This document shows positions 1 through 9,538 of a DNA stretch of 64,000 nucleotides, one piece after another; positions within the stretch are counted from its first letter, which is position 1; each line of letters begins with the position of its first letter. The translations under genes were made by a program, and so were the position numbers. Location of the stretch: NCBI RefSeq assembly GCF_022605165.1, contig NC_063076.1, forward strand, positions 1,178,001 through 1,242,000, given 5' to 3'. The notes beneath the pieces are model-generated. The model worked only from the letters and a program-made list of their open reading frames with translations. It ran no database searches and was not told the DNA's origin. This stretch comes from Purpureocillium takamizusanense (Eukaryota; Ascomycota; Sordariomycetes; Hypocreales; Ophiocordycipitaceae).

Positions 1-116
1 AAGATGCCAGGGTCGTCGTCGCGGTTCTCAACAAGATGGGCAAAGCGAGGTGGCACCGGCTCGCGAGGGTCGAACACGATGCCTGGCAACATGCGAAGCA
101 CGCCTGGTAAGGCCAT
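1..116 (-). CDS. First exon of an unknown gene, truncated at left edge
   Basis: On the minus strand an ATG at 116-114 in good context (caccATGg) opens a frame that stays open to the window edge (38 codons). It starts MALPGVLRMLPGIVFD and continues with an acidic, proline-rich stretch ending in NRDDDPGI. The composition looks like a real protein and unlike the arginine/proline/serine-rich noise of non-coding frames in this GC-rich DNA. The gene would be divergent from the 10-exon gene at 1302, sharing the roughly 1.2 kb between them as promoter space. No family is recognised and only the N-terminus is visible. It could also be a chance open frame, because only 116 bases are seen. Confidence 0.42.
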   Translation of the reverse strand, partial: MALPGVLRMLPGIVFDPREPVPPRFAHLVENRDDDPGI

Positions 117-1301
117 GGTGCAGACTTGCGCTGGCCCTCAACGGGAGGCGGGCGCGGTTGTTGCACAAGCCTTTGTGTGTCTGTGCTGATTTGGGAATGA
201 CTGTTCAAGAGCGAGAGACGCACCTCGGCGAGAAAACCTCAGTGCTATGAGGATGATGATGATGCAGCCGGGCGGAGGGCGGGTGCCTCCGCGTCGTCGT
301 CCTTTTGTACCATGACCGCGGCGGCACCCCATCCCATCTCGCTCGTGCCCATATACTACCGGGTCGAGACCTACATGCATGGCGTTCCAAACTTCTTTGG
401 TCCTTGGGACGCGCAGTGTGGCGGCTCAAGGCAGCAAGTGGGCGATGCGAGACAGGCCAGGCGCCCGCAAGGCAAACAGCCAGGGTCTCTATCATCCCGA
501 CAGTCTCATCGTCGCCCACCTCAGGTTCAGCCCCAGACTGGCGATCAGCAGGACTCCGCCCCCATCTTCGGTGACGAATGCACGGAGGGGGGGCGGTCGT
601 GATGGTTCGCCAATCATGTCGTACGCGCGGCAAGCCACAGGGCGTCGTCCTGCGATGGGGGCTGGGCTCGACTGGGACGGGGCGGGCTCGTAGATCCATT
701 TCGACGAACAATCGTCTGCGCCGGGCACCGGGATTCAGGAGCCTTGGCTTGTGCCAGCGGCGAAGGGGGCGTCGATGGTTGCGTGGTGCCGCCGCGAGGG
801 TCCAGGGTCTACAGAGAAAAAGCGTGTCAGGTGCAGAGTCTGGAGCGGGACGCTATCGACCAGAGACGTCCCTAGTGCTTCCCTTCCCCGGCTTTCGCCT
901 CACCTCTGATAGTCGCCCGCAGCCACCTGATGCATCTAGATATGTAGTATGGCAGCCGCACAGCCTCCATCTGCGCGAAATGTCTCACTTGCCTGCTGGC
1001 GCCCGCTCGAGGCTATGCGCAAGACATTTCTTTTTTCGCAAACGCCTTGCCTCCGCCTGGTGAAGTGCCTTGCAGTTGTAAGTGGGTGACGTCTGTCCAG
1101 CTTGCGCGACACCTTCTTCACAACTCACTACCACGACCAAGGGGATCCGCATCAACGAGACGAGTTGTTTCGCAGTCTTGAACACTACAGCAAGACGCCA
1201 GGTCCCGTTACCGGCCATTTCCTGGGTAGCGCTCCGAACCTCAATCAAAAGACAGAGCCCGAAATCATCAGACCATCACCACCACCACGTAGCAAGCCAA
1301 G
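117..1301. promoter_or_regulatory. Divergent intergenic region and leader of the 10-exon gene
   Basis: This holds no supportable gene. The last 60 bases before the ATG at 1302 are rich in CA and CAAT-like sequence with (CAC)n and end gccaagATGG, a good fungal start context. Several overlapping open frames of 60-190 codons exist on both strands but have noise-like composition. If the left-edge exon is real, this is a shared bidirectional promoter. Confidence 0.5.
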
Positions 1302-4001
1302 ATGGTCTTTACCGTCTCCTTTGGCGATGCCTACACCATGGCCAAGATCGCCTTCCGCATCGGCCAGGCCTTCACAAAGGGCAAAAAGTCGGCCCCAGCC
1401 GAGTTCCGCGAGGTCGAGTCCCAGCTGTACTCGCTCAGCGCCGCCCTCAACGCCTTCTCTAACGCGCGCCGCTCCAGCGACAACGCCGCGCCCCTCATCG
1501 TCGACCGCACCCAGCTGCCCGCCAACGTGCCCTCCCACTTCTCCAACAACCAGGACATCATCCTCGGCATGCTGGCCAGCTGCCAGGAGACGCTCGCTCA
1601 CCTTGAGGCTATCGTCAACAAGTACGGCGTCATCACGGCGCCGACTGACGCGAGCCAGCCGCGCATGAAGCGCTGGGGCAAGGACATGCTGGCCAACTGG
1701 CGCAAGGTGCAGTGGACCACCGAGGGCGGCGACCTCAACACCCTTAGGAGCAACCTCACGATCCAGACGAACAGCCTGAGTCTCATCCTGGGAGTTGTCG
1801 TCAAGTAGGTTGGCCCAGCGCCGGGTGGCTAACCCACGCACATCCGTGTAAGTCGAGTACGTGCTAACACGGGGCCCAGCTCCCAGGCCGACCGCCTACA
1901 GACCGACATGGACCACATCTCAACCATGCTCGGCGATATACACGAGTGGTACGTCGAAAATCTCAAAGGAAAGGCCGGTGCGCCCGGCGTTCTCGGCGGA
2001 GTCGCGAATGCGCCGACATTCGGCTTGAACTCGACTGCGACATTTGGCGTCGTCGCGGGGCAGGATGCCATCGTGGCCGACGCGGGCCAAGCGGCGGCTC
2101 CTCCCAAGCCCCTGTACTTTGAACTACACGAGCAGACGGGACAAAAGTCCAAGGAGCTGTGTCTCAAAGCGTCGTTGAGCAACAAGGTCTCTGGCGCGTA
2201 TTACAGCTCGTCGCTGCGAAACAACCAGCTCTTCACCTGCGGCTGCTCCAACTCTTCTGAGGACGCACATCGCTCTGCCGTAGAGGCATATGGGTGTAAG
2301 AATACCCGGGCGGTTGATTCATCGATATACTAGTCTGACGCAAGCTCAGTGTCTCGTTTCAGCTTTGCAGCGAGGATCGCCGGCGCCGAGCGCTCGTGGC
2401 TGCTCTACAAGGTCTCCAACAGGGTGACGGACCAACTTACATCGTTGATCGTCAAGGGCGTACCTCCGGATGGTAGGTCTTACCATACACAGGCCATTCG
2501 AAACACAGCCTTTCTGATTGCATCGCGTCAGTCATGCACGACTTTGAGGAGCTGCTGGTACACGGTCTGAGCGTGCTCCAGACGAGGCAGATGCTCCAGC
2601 GCAACATGAGCACGATGCTCGCACATCCCTCCGATATGAATGCAGACAACCCCAAGGCCAATATACTGGACCTAGTAAGGTGAGTACCGATGAACTGATG
2701 GAATGGAGAATTTCTAGCGCTTGTCTGACACCGCAAAGCAACGCGACAACGCTCCACAAGTCAATTTCGTCGGTCAAGTTCACCTCGGGCAACGTGACTT
2801 ACACGCGCGACAACATTGACTTTGTCCAAATCCTGCACTACAAGTCCATCGAGCTCAGCCGCATCCTGGAGGAGACCATTCTGCCGCAGAGCGCCTTCGA
2901 CGAGAACCGCAGGGCCGAGATCATCATCACGTACAGGAAGCCCGAGCCGGGTGCTACTGCAGTCCCGGCCGACAACATCGCGCGGACGATTCTCCAGTGT
3001 GCGTAGCGCCCTGCCTGTCGTCGGACGGCGAGAACAAGATTGACGAGAGCGCGCAGTGTACAGCCACTCGGAGGTTCAGCACAAGCGGGGCGAGGACGTC
3101 TTGTTCATCAAGAACATCGAGTGCACGGGATACGACGCCTCCGACACGCCCGGCGCGACGGCGACGGCGACGATAACGTTGGAGTTTGCCTCGGCCGACG
3201 GTATATACCACCACCGCCAACCTGCGATTCCCTATCCTATCCGAGGAAACTTGTGCTGACACACAGATGCGCAGCTGCCTACGACTGGTACAAGGAGCTG
3301 GAGGCCATCCGCATGGACCTCTTCGTCATTGACCTGCAGTATCCACGCGACGATGAGAAGGTGCTCTTGAAGCTGTGCGTGTCACCGGCCCCGCGCGCGA
3401 TGGATATCCACCACCTTGAGCATAGGGGCACTCTTGCTGACTGACCCGGGGGCTTGCAGTCAGGCACAGGACGTGCACACGGAGCGGATGCACATCACCG
3501 ACGCCGACATCATGATCCTGCAAAAGGCCAAGACGGAGCGCTTCCGCCTCGTCGTGCGGAGCAAGACGGGCTACTCAGTCCTGAGCCAAGAGCGTGCGTG
3601 CTCCCCCTCCTCCGCCCACGCTTTCGATATGCTGCTCAAGCTGACATGGCACACGCAGTGACCAAAGACTTCTTCCAGACGCTGGCGGAGCGCAACACGG
3701 CCGACTACAGCGCTCTGTCGTTTGAGGTTCTCATGAACTCGTCGGGCAAGCGCGAAGTCAAGAAGTGTCCGCGTGGGTTCTCGCACCTCTTTTTCTCCGA
3801 CAGCAAGAGTAAGTCTTTTCCCCCCGGCCTCAATTTTCCCCCATCCCCAGCTGGGATGGACGTGGGCGTGGATGCTGACCCGTATGGCTAGTCGAGCAAG
3901 TCTTCACCATGGGCCTCGCGGCCGTGGGAGGGCCGGTGACGCAGCACCAGATCGAAGGGCCGTCACCATTGACGCCGATGGAAGGCGTGGAGGAGGGCTG
4001 A
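1302..4001 (+). CDS. Protein with fungal STAND-type N-terminal domain, 690 aa, 10 exons
   Basis: Exons inferred at 1302-1804, 1880-2293, 2363-2472, 2532-2679, 2739-2998, 3057-3200, 3275-3374, 3460-3593, 3659-3808 and 3892-4001. All joins keep phase and the total is 2073 nt. Introns are 58-85 nt with GTRNGT donors; intron 1 has a clear CTAAC branch site. The start (MVFTVSFGDAYTMAKIAFRI...) and the following helical region with REVESQLYSLSAALNAF resemble the alpha-helical N-terminal domain found at the head of fungal STAND/NLR-like proteins. The later 500 residues show no P-loop, NACHT, ankyrin or WD repeats that I can see. The C-terminal half contains a mixed alpha/beta stretch (AAYDWYKELEAIRMDLFVID onward) and ends in a short acidic tail. 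The family assignment is by resemblance only. Ten exons is the highest count in the window. The function is unknown; a signalling or adaptor role would be inference. Confidence 0.82.
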
Positions 4002-5089
4002 GTGGGGGACGAACAACGTAGTACCCTGCCATCTGTGAAGCCAACTTTCATTGAACAGCACGGCGGATCTCGTAACTAGCATGTATCCTTGTGTAATAAG
4101 AAGCGTTGTCCATGTTGAACAACCTCGGATGAATCACCTCGTCGGCGCACGACAGGTTGGGCGCGTGCGCACGCCGTACTAGCTTCATTCGCCAACAACT
4201 AGGTATGTACTTCGTACGTACGTGAATGCCGTGTCATGTCTCGGCGCCCGCAAGGGAGGACCGGAGTCGACTCTCAGGTGTCATATCTCTGCATCACGTG
4301 GAGCGGACGGGGCCCCGGAGGTGGTTTGGCGATGTTGGGGAAACGTGGCGACGGTGCGTGTCGGGAGAAATCCATCCTCGGGCCGCTAATAAAGTCACGG
4401 GGCGGGGGGGGCTTGGGCTTGGGCTTCGGGACGGTCGTGTCGGGGTTGAGACGATTGATTGATCCTCTGGTGGGGGGAGAGGAAAGAAACATCCATCCAG
4501 GCCAAGGCAGGTTCTCGAAGAGTTGGGCAGCCTCCATGCCTGGTTGGTCGCGGCGGATACGGTGACCCTGGCAGGACGCGGGCCCCCGGGGGGGGGGGGG
4601 GGTTGGTGCTGTACCTCGGCTGTTGACGGCCACCGATTGCGATACCTTACGTCCCTTAGGTAGGTAGGTCCCCTACAGTCGAATGGACCCTGTTGTTCCA
4701 CGCCCGGCCCCCGCTGGCGAACCAACAGCGCACCCGAACCCCCCGGCCTGCGTGAGGTGGCCGCTGTCGGAACCGGGGCGCAGCGCTTCCAATCTGCCGT
4801 GGATGACGCCCGTCCAGCGTCCTAACCTGCCCCGCCCGACGGTCGCGGCCCCGTGGTCGGTCCCGCAGTCCCTTAACGTTCCGCCGCCGCCCCTCCCACC
4901 CCCACCAACTCTACCCTGCCTGACATTCCTCCTCCTCTTCCTCAACTCCTCGTCAACCTCATCCTGCCCCCGCGCTGCCCCGTCCCACCCGCGCATTCGA
5001 ACGGAACCATCCTCGACCTCGCGTTGCGCTGTGCAGTGCCTGCGCCCGCGTTCCTCGACCCCTCTCTAACTGCGACGACCAGACGACCA
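4002..5089. other. Intergenic region before FAD1
   Basis: No gene seen. It contains the 3' flank of the 10-exon gene, a G15 homopolymer (4588-4602), a TTAGGTAGGTAGGTC motif near 4657-4671 and, from about 4860, a C-rich, purine-poor leader with CCTCCTCCTC and CCACCCCC tracts typical of fungal promoters. Confidence 0.5.
4588..4602 (+). repeat. G15 homopolymer
   Basis: Fifteen consecutive G directly after CCCCC, in the intergenic region upstream of FAD1. It is a potential G-quadruplex or slippage site, and homopolymer length is also a common sequencing error. Confidence 0.8.
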
Positions 5090-5116
5090 GACGACGACGA
5101 CGACGACGACGACGAC
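5090..5116 (+). repeat. (GAC)9 in the FAD1 leader
   Basis: Nine perfect GAC units end 8 nt before the FAD1 ATG at 5125, so they lie in the 5' untranslated leader. Confidence 0.9.
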
Positions 5117-5124
5117 TGGCCAAC

Positions 5125-6160
5125 ATGACTCGAGACGGGCACCCGCCGGTGACAAACGGCAGCGCAAAGGTGCCGCACGTCGCGACCCCCGCCGATGCCG
5201 ATGCGTCGCCCCGGGTACCCCGCGTCCTGCCCGACGTGTGCCACACCCTGCGCCGCAAGGTCCTGACCTTTCTCGACGGCGAGACCGACGACAAGGTGCT
5301 GCGCAGCACGCAGGTCCGCGCGCGCGAGTCCATGGTGGTCATCGAAGAGGCGTTGCAGCGTTACGGGTAGGTCCTGGCCGTGGTCCCCTAACCCACCAAG
5401 ATCATCGGAGGAACGGCAGCTGACGACATGGCCAAAAAAGACCCGACGAGCTCTCTCTGTCGTACAATGGCGGCAAGGACTGCCTCGTCCTGCTCATCCT
5501 GATCCTCGCCTGCCTCCCGGCCGCCACCGCCCACCTGCCCCCGAAACAGCCAGCACATCCGTCCGGCAACGGCTCTCCGCCCTCGGTACAACCCCTCAAA
5601 GCTATATACATTGCGCCACCGGATCCGTTTCCCGAGGTGGAGGACTTTGTGTCCATATCGACGGCGCAGTACCACCTGGACCTGACGAGGTACGCCCTGC
5701 CCATGCGCCAGGCCCTCGAGGCGTACCAGCGGGACCAGCCGCTCGTGCGGGCCATCTTCATGGGCACGCGGCGGACCGATCCGCACAGCGAGTTCCTCAC
5801 GCCCTTTAGCCCGACCGACGGCGACTGGCCCCAGCTTATGCGCGTCAACCCGGTGCTGGACTGGCATTATGCCGAGATCTGGACGGTAAGCAGCAGCAGC
5901 AGCAGCTGCAGCAGCAGCAGCCACCTGTCTCACAGGCTTTCATGATGTGGCCACTTGCTGACGCGCTGACGTGGCGGTAGTTTATCCGACGTCTGGACAT
6001 ACCGTTCTGCAGCCTATACAACCAAGGATTCACGTCACTCGGCGGCACGAGGAATACGCGCCCGAACCCGGCACTGGCACTCGACGGCGACGCAAAGTCG
6101 TTCCGGCCGGCGTACGAATTGATTCGCGACGATGAGGAGCGCTTGGGGAGAGATAGGTAG
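5125..6160 (+). CDS. FAD1: FAD synthetase (FMN adenylyltransferase), Fad1 type
   Basis: Transfers AMP from ATP to FMN to make FAD, the last step of flavin cofactor synthesis. Three exons (5125-5366, 5441-5885, 5981-6160) give 867 nt and 288 aa, close to the usual length for fungal Fad1. The PAPS-reductase-like nucleotide-binding domain is clear: SLSYNGGKDCLVLL at about residues 83-96 is the family's pyrophosphate-binding loop, IFMGTRRTDPHS lies in the middle, and GFTSLGGTRNTRPNPAL near the end matches the family's C-terminal substrate-site motif. The insertion after the loop (proline, histidine and serine rich, about residues 105-130) is longer than the core domain needs. Intron 2 carries an (AGC)n tract. 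The start ATG follows the (GAC)9 leader. The bacterial-type bifunctional kinase/adenylyltransferase is excluded by the motifs. Confidence 0.95.
5888..5921 (+). repeat. (AGC)n tract in FAD1 intron 2
   Basis: AGCAGC repeats with one CTG interruption start two bases into the GTAAGC donor sequence of the 95-nt intron. Expansion here would alter the 5' splice region spacing. Confidence 0.85.
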
Positions 6161-6952
6161 ACGGATGGCGCGAGCGGAAATGGGTGCGCCGTAGGTGGAT
6201 TTGGGTGCATTGGTTTAATCGGCGAGAGCCATGTGGTGGGAAGACGTCTGCTACGGAATCTGGACCTGGCCATGTACGTAGGTATTGCAGGACTCAAGGA
6301 GAGGGCGCGGTTGAAAGAGACACGGGGCATCGCGCCACGCCACACGGCCTTTTTGCCTGGTTAGAAGATAGACACGCATACATAGAGCATGACGGCGTTG
6401 GCGTTGAAGATATGAAGTACAAATGATGTTGATTGGGTTGGCGGGGATGACGGATGTGCACGGTGTTGCTGTCTTGAGCAACCGCTGACACCACATGTGC
6501 CCTTTTTTGCGGCGATAGCCCCGATAGCCGGAGGTGAGGTGAGCGCTGGTCTGGTGGTGTCGATGGAATGTTCCGTGCACAGAGGTGTTGAATTTCTGGG
6601 GGCGCTTCAGTGGCGTGCCCAGGTGGCGTGGCGGGGCCCGCCGCCCCCATCCGGCCCTCCGCCCGCAATTGGCAGCCGCGGGCCCCGGCAGCAGCCTCGG
6701 CTTGTGATCGGACCGTCCCAGGTGGTCGCTGCAACCTCCATCCAACAACCTCCATACCATCATCGCTCAACCCGACTCGGCAGCTTTCCGCCGACATCCA
6801 TCTATCATCTATCCCGCGGTGCAGACGGGAACCTGGCCGACCTCCACGCCAAGGCCCTCCACTCACTCTTACATACACGCGAAATCGACGACTCCCCTCC
6901 CTCGCGTAACCCGACACAAGCGGCTCCGACCCCCAATGACGCCGCGACGCCA
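6161..6952. other. FAD1-PEX2 intergenic region
   Basis: FAD1 3' flank, then PEX2 leader. The PEX2 frame stays open upstream of its ATG for more than 150 codons (from 6497) but that part (SLNPTRQLSAD-type composition in one frame, PPPPSGPPP in the other) has no family resemblance, so I treat it as untranslated. No other gene seen. Confidence 0.5.
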
Positions 6953-8329
6953 ATGACCGACTCGAGCTTCCTACAGGCGCAGCAGCGCGTCGCCGCCCGC
7001 CGGCAGGCCCGCGAGGCCCAAGCCGCCGCCCGGCTGGCCGCCCAGCGCGAGTCGTCGCGCGCCGCCCAGCAGCTGCAGCGGCTGCCCTTCCCGCTGAACC
7101 GGCTCGCCGACGTGGTCGGCGCCGCGTCGTCGCGTGAGGGCACCCGGCCGGCGTTCCGCGTGGCCCAGGTCGACGCCGAGCTTCTTGATGAAGAGCTCGT
7201 CGACCTGCTGCGCGGCCAGGTCGGCGATGCGCTGCGCTACTTCGCAGGCGGCCACCTGCACGACGACTGGTCCGCCGAGATCATGCTGGCGCTGCGGGCC
7301 GTGCTTTTCAAGCTCACCGTCTGGGATCACGATGCCACCTATGGCGCTGCGCTGCAGAACCTCAGGTATACGGATGCGCGGCGCGTGGGGCCCGTCCTCG
7401 TTCCGCCGTCGCGCGCTCAGAAATCCCTTTACGGCCTCATCACCGTCTTCGGCAAGTACGCGTGGACGCGGTGGGAGGACTGGCTGCTGGAGCAGGACGA
7501 CGGCCACAGCCAACCGAGCGCGCGAGTGCGCCTCCTCTCGCGGTGGACGTCGCGGCTTTCGACGGTGCACTCGGCGGCCGCCTTGGCCTCTTTCCTCATC
7601 TTCCTCCTGCGCGGCCGTTACCGCACACTACTGGACCGGATTCTGCGGATGCGGCTGGCCGCGCCGACGAGTCAGGTCAGTCGCGAGGTATCGTTTGAGT
7701 ACCTCAACCGGCAGCTTGTATGGCACGCCTTCACCGAGTTCCTGCTCTTCGTGCTGCCACTCATCGGCATCAACCGCTGGCGGCGATGGCTCAGCCGCAC
7801 CTGGCGCAAGACTAAGGAGATTATCCACACGGGGCCAGCATCCGGAGACGGCGGCGGCGGCGTGTCGGCGCGTGGCGAGTATGCGTTCCTGCCGGAGCGG
7901 ACGTGCGCCATCTGCTACCAGGACCAGAACGACGCGGCGACGACGGAGACGGAGGTGCTGGCGGCGGCGTCCTCGTCGGGCGGCGTCATCGGCAGCGCAC
8001 AGACGGACGTCACGAATCCGTACGAGACGATACCGTGCGGCTGCGTGTACTGCTTCGTGTGCCTCGCGACGCGGCTAGAGCGCGAGGAAGGCGAGGGCTG
8101 GACGTGCCTGCGGTGCGGCGAGCACGTCAAGGAGTGCCGGCCCTGGAGCGGCGACGTGCTGGAGCCGGTGGCGGAGCGGCGCAGGACGAGCGGCGCGGCC
8201 AAGGTGGTGGCCTTTTCCGACGACGTCACGGGCGGGCTGACGGAGCAGGACGAGGACGAGGAAGAGGAGGGTTTTGACGCGCTGGAGGAGTCTTTGGAGG
8301 CGGGAGGGTCAGAGGAAGAGGAGCAATGA
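6953..8329 (+). CDS. PEX2: Peroxin-2, RING-type peroxisomal E3 ligase subunit
   Basis: Pex2 is a peroxisomal membrane protein that, with Pex10 and Pex12, forms the ubiquitin ligase recycling the import receptor Pex5. A single exon of 458 aa. The start MTDSSFLQAQQRVAARRQ was chosen because the following REGTRPAFRVAQVDAELLDE and the Pex2/Pex12 N-terminal domain (about residues 50-300, with YGAALQNLRYTD) fit fungal Pex2. Hydrophobic segments lie around residues 200-215 and 255-280. The C-terminal RING spans about residues 317-396: CAICYQ, a long loop of nearly 40 residues, then PCGCVYCFVC and CLRCGEHVKECRPW. The position usually held by His in the CxH pair is Cys here. The tail is very acidic (EDEEEEG). 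No intron was needed. Confidence 0.95.
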   Translation: MTDSSFLQAQQRVAARRQAREAQAAARLAAQRESSRAAQQLQRLPFPLNRLADVVGAASSREGTRPAFRVAQVDAELLDEELVDLLRGQVGDALRYFAGGHLHDDWSAEIMLALRAVLFKLTVWDHDATYGAALQNLRYTDARRVGPVLVPPSRAQKSLYGLITVFGKYAWTRWEDWLLEQDDGHSQPSARVRLLSRWTSRLSTVHSAAALASFLIFLLRGRYRTLLDRILRMRLAAPTSQVSREVSFEYLNRQLVWHAFTEFLLFVLPLIGINRWRRWLSRTWRKTKEIIHTGPASGDGGGGVSARGEYAFLPERTCAICYQDQNDAATTETEVLAAASSSGGVIGSAQTDVTNPYETIPCGCVYCFVCLATRLEREEGEGWTCLRCGEHVKECRPWSGDVLEPVAERRRTSGAAKVVAFSDDVTGGLTEQDEDEEEEGFDALEESLEAGGSEEEEQ

Positions 8330-9538
8330 GGGGGGGGGTTACGGGGTTGTGATGGTTGTGGTTGAGACGATGATGATATGATTCCCCAAGAGAGAGGCCG
8401 GCGACAAGGATGCCGGACAGATAGAGAGATGTATTATAGATGGTCCTTGTACCAGCGCCGGCGGAGCACTGGCGAGGCTGTGGGTGACAATGTACAACAT
8501 CTGGGTCCAAGAAGTCGCGTTTGGCACGTGCTCGTCATGGTTTCGGGTGCTTCGATGCAGTCCGTCTTGGTGAAGCCTGGCAGTCAAGGTGCCTGTGCTC
8601 ACGATGCGGCCGATGCTCCATCATCAGATGCTCTAACCAGAACATACGAAGTACATACTGACGGCAGCCACCCAGCCAGTGGTCCACGGTCCATTCCATG
8701 AGCGTACAACTGCCCGCCCGCTCGCCTAATAAGCGAGGTGCTAGGCAGCTGGTGCTTAGCGGGCAGCAACCAGGCTCGGATATGGACATCCATGGATGTT
8801 TGGATGGATATCGCGGGATGCGGGATGGGGTGGAGCGGCGTCCGAGAGCGGGCCTTTTCTCCGCTGACAGGCACAAGGCCCCTTAAAAGGTCCCTTAGCC
8901 CAGTGGAGAGCTCCCACCCAGAGGAGGCCTGGAACCCGCCCGCGTCCTGTCCACCCGCACCACCACGACTGGGCCAGTCACCTGCAGTCTCCTGCTGTTA
9001 GCGTGCTAGAGCTCACCTCACCGCCTGCTCGGAGGGTCCCAGCGGCCCCTGTCGTCTCGCGCGTCATAGGCCATTCTGCCCCAGCCGCTGACGGGCATCA
9101 GGCAACGCACGCAGCAGCCTGAAACCCCCTGGCAGTTCCTGGAGCTCCGAGCAGGGGCCTGACTGGGACCTCACCTCACCTCTCTCCCCTTCACCGACAA
9201 CAAAGACAACTTCCAGCCCTGCCGCGCAGCGAAGCGAAAGCGAGCAGGAACAAACGATACCACCGGAGCAGCGGCTGCAGTCCATCGAAACTCGTTCCCA
9301 TACTTGCGAGAGGAAGACACACACACATACCCATACCGGGATGTAATCGCAGACGGAGCTCAAAACACCATCGCGCCGCACCGCCACCACGAACCCCCTT
9401 ACCGGGGTGCCGACCTGAGGAGGGTGCGCGAGAGGGACAAGAGAAGCCTACGTCTCGTGCCGTGCCCTTGGGGCGCTGCCGCTCCGGGCTTTGCTTCCAC
9501 AGCGCCGCCCACCGCTCACGACGCGGATACCCTCCGCG
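8330..9538. other. Intergenic region between PEX2 and the membrane-protein gene
   Basis: Two short T/G-rich stretches follow PEX2; the second half is the C-rich leader of the next gene. Short open frames on both strands look like noise. No gene seen. Confidence 0.5.

Noticed and set aside
60..100. GTTCGACCC on the minus strand, resembling a tRNA B box
   Set aside because: No A box at the right spacing and no cloverleaf arms; the sequence instead reads as codons of the left-edge exon.
6497..6952. 152-codon in-frame extension upstream of the PEX2 ATG
   Set aside because: Pex2 similarity begins at the Met at 6953; the upstream part resembles leader sequence.
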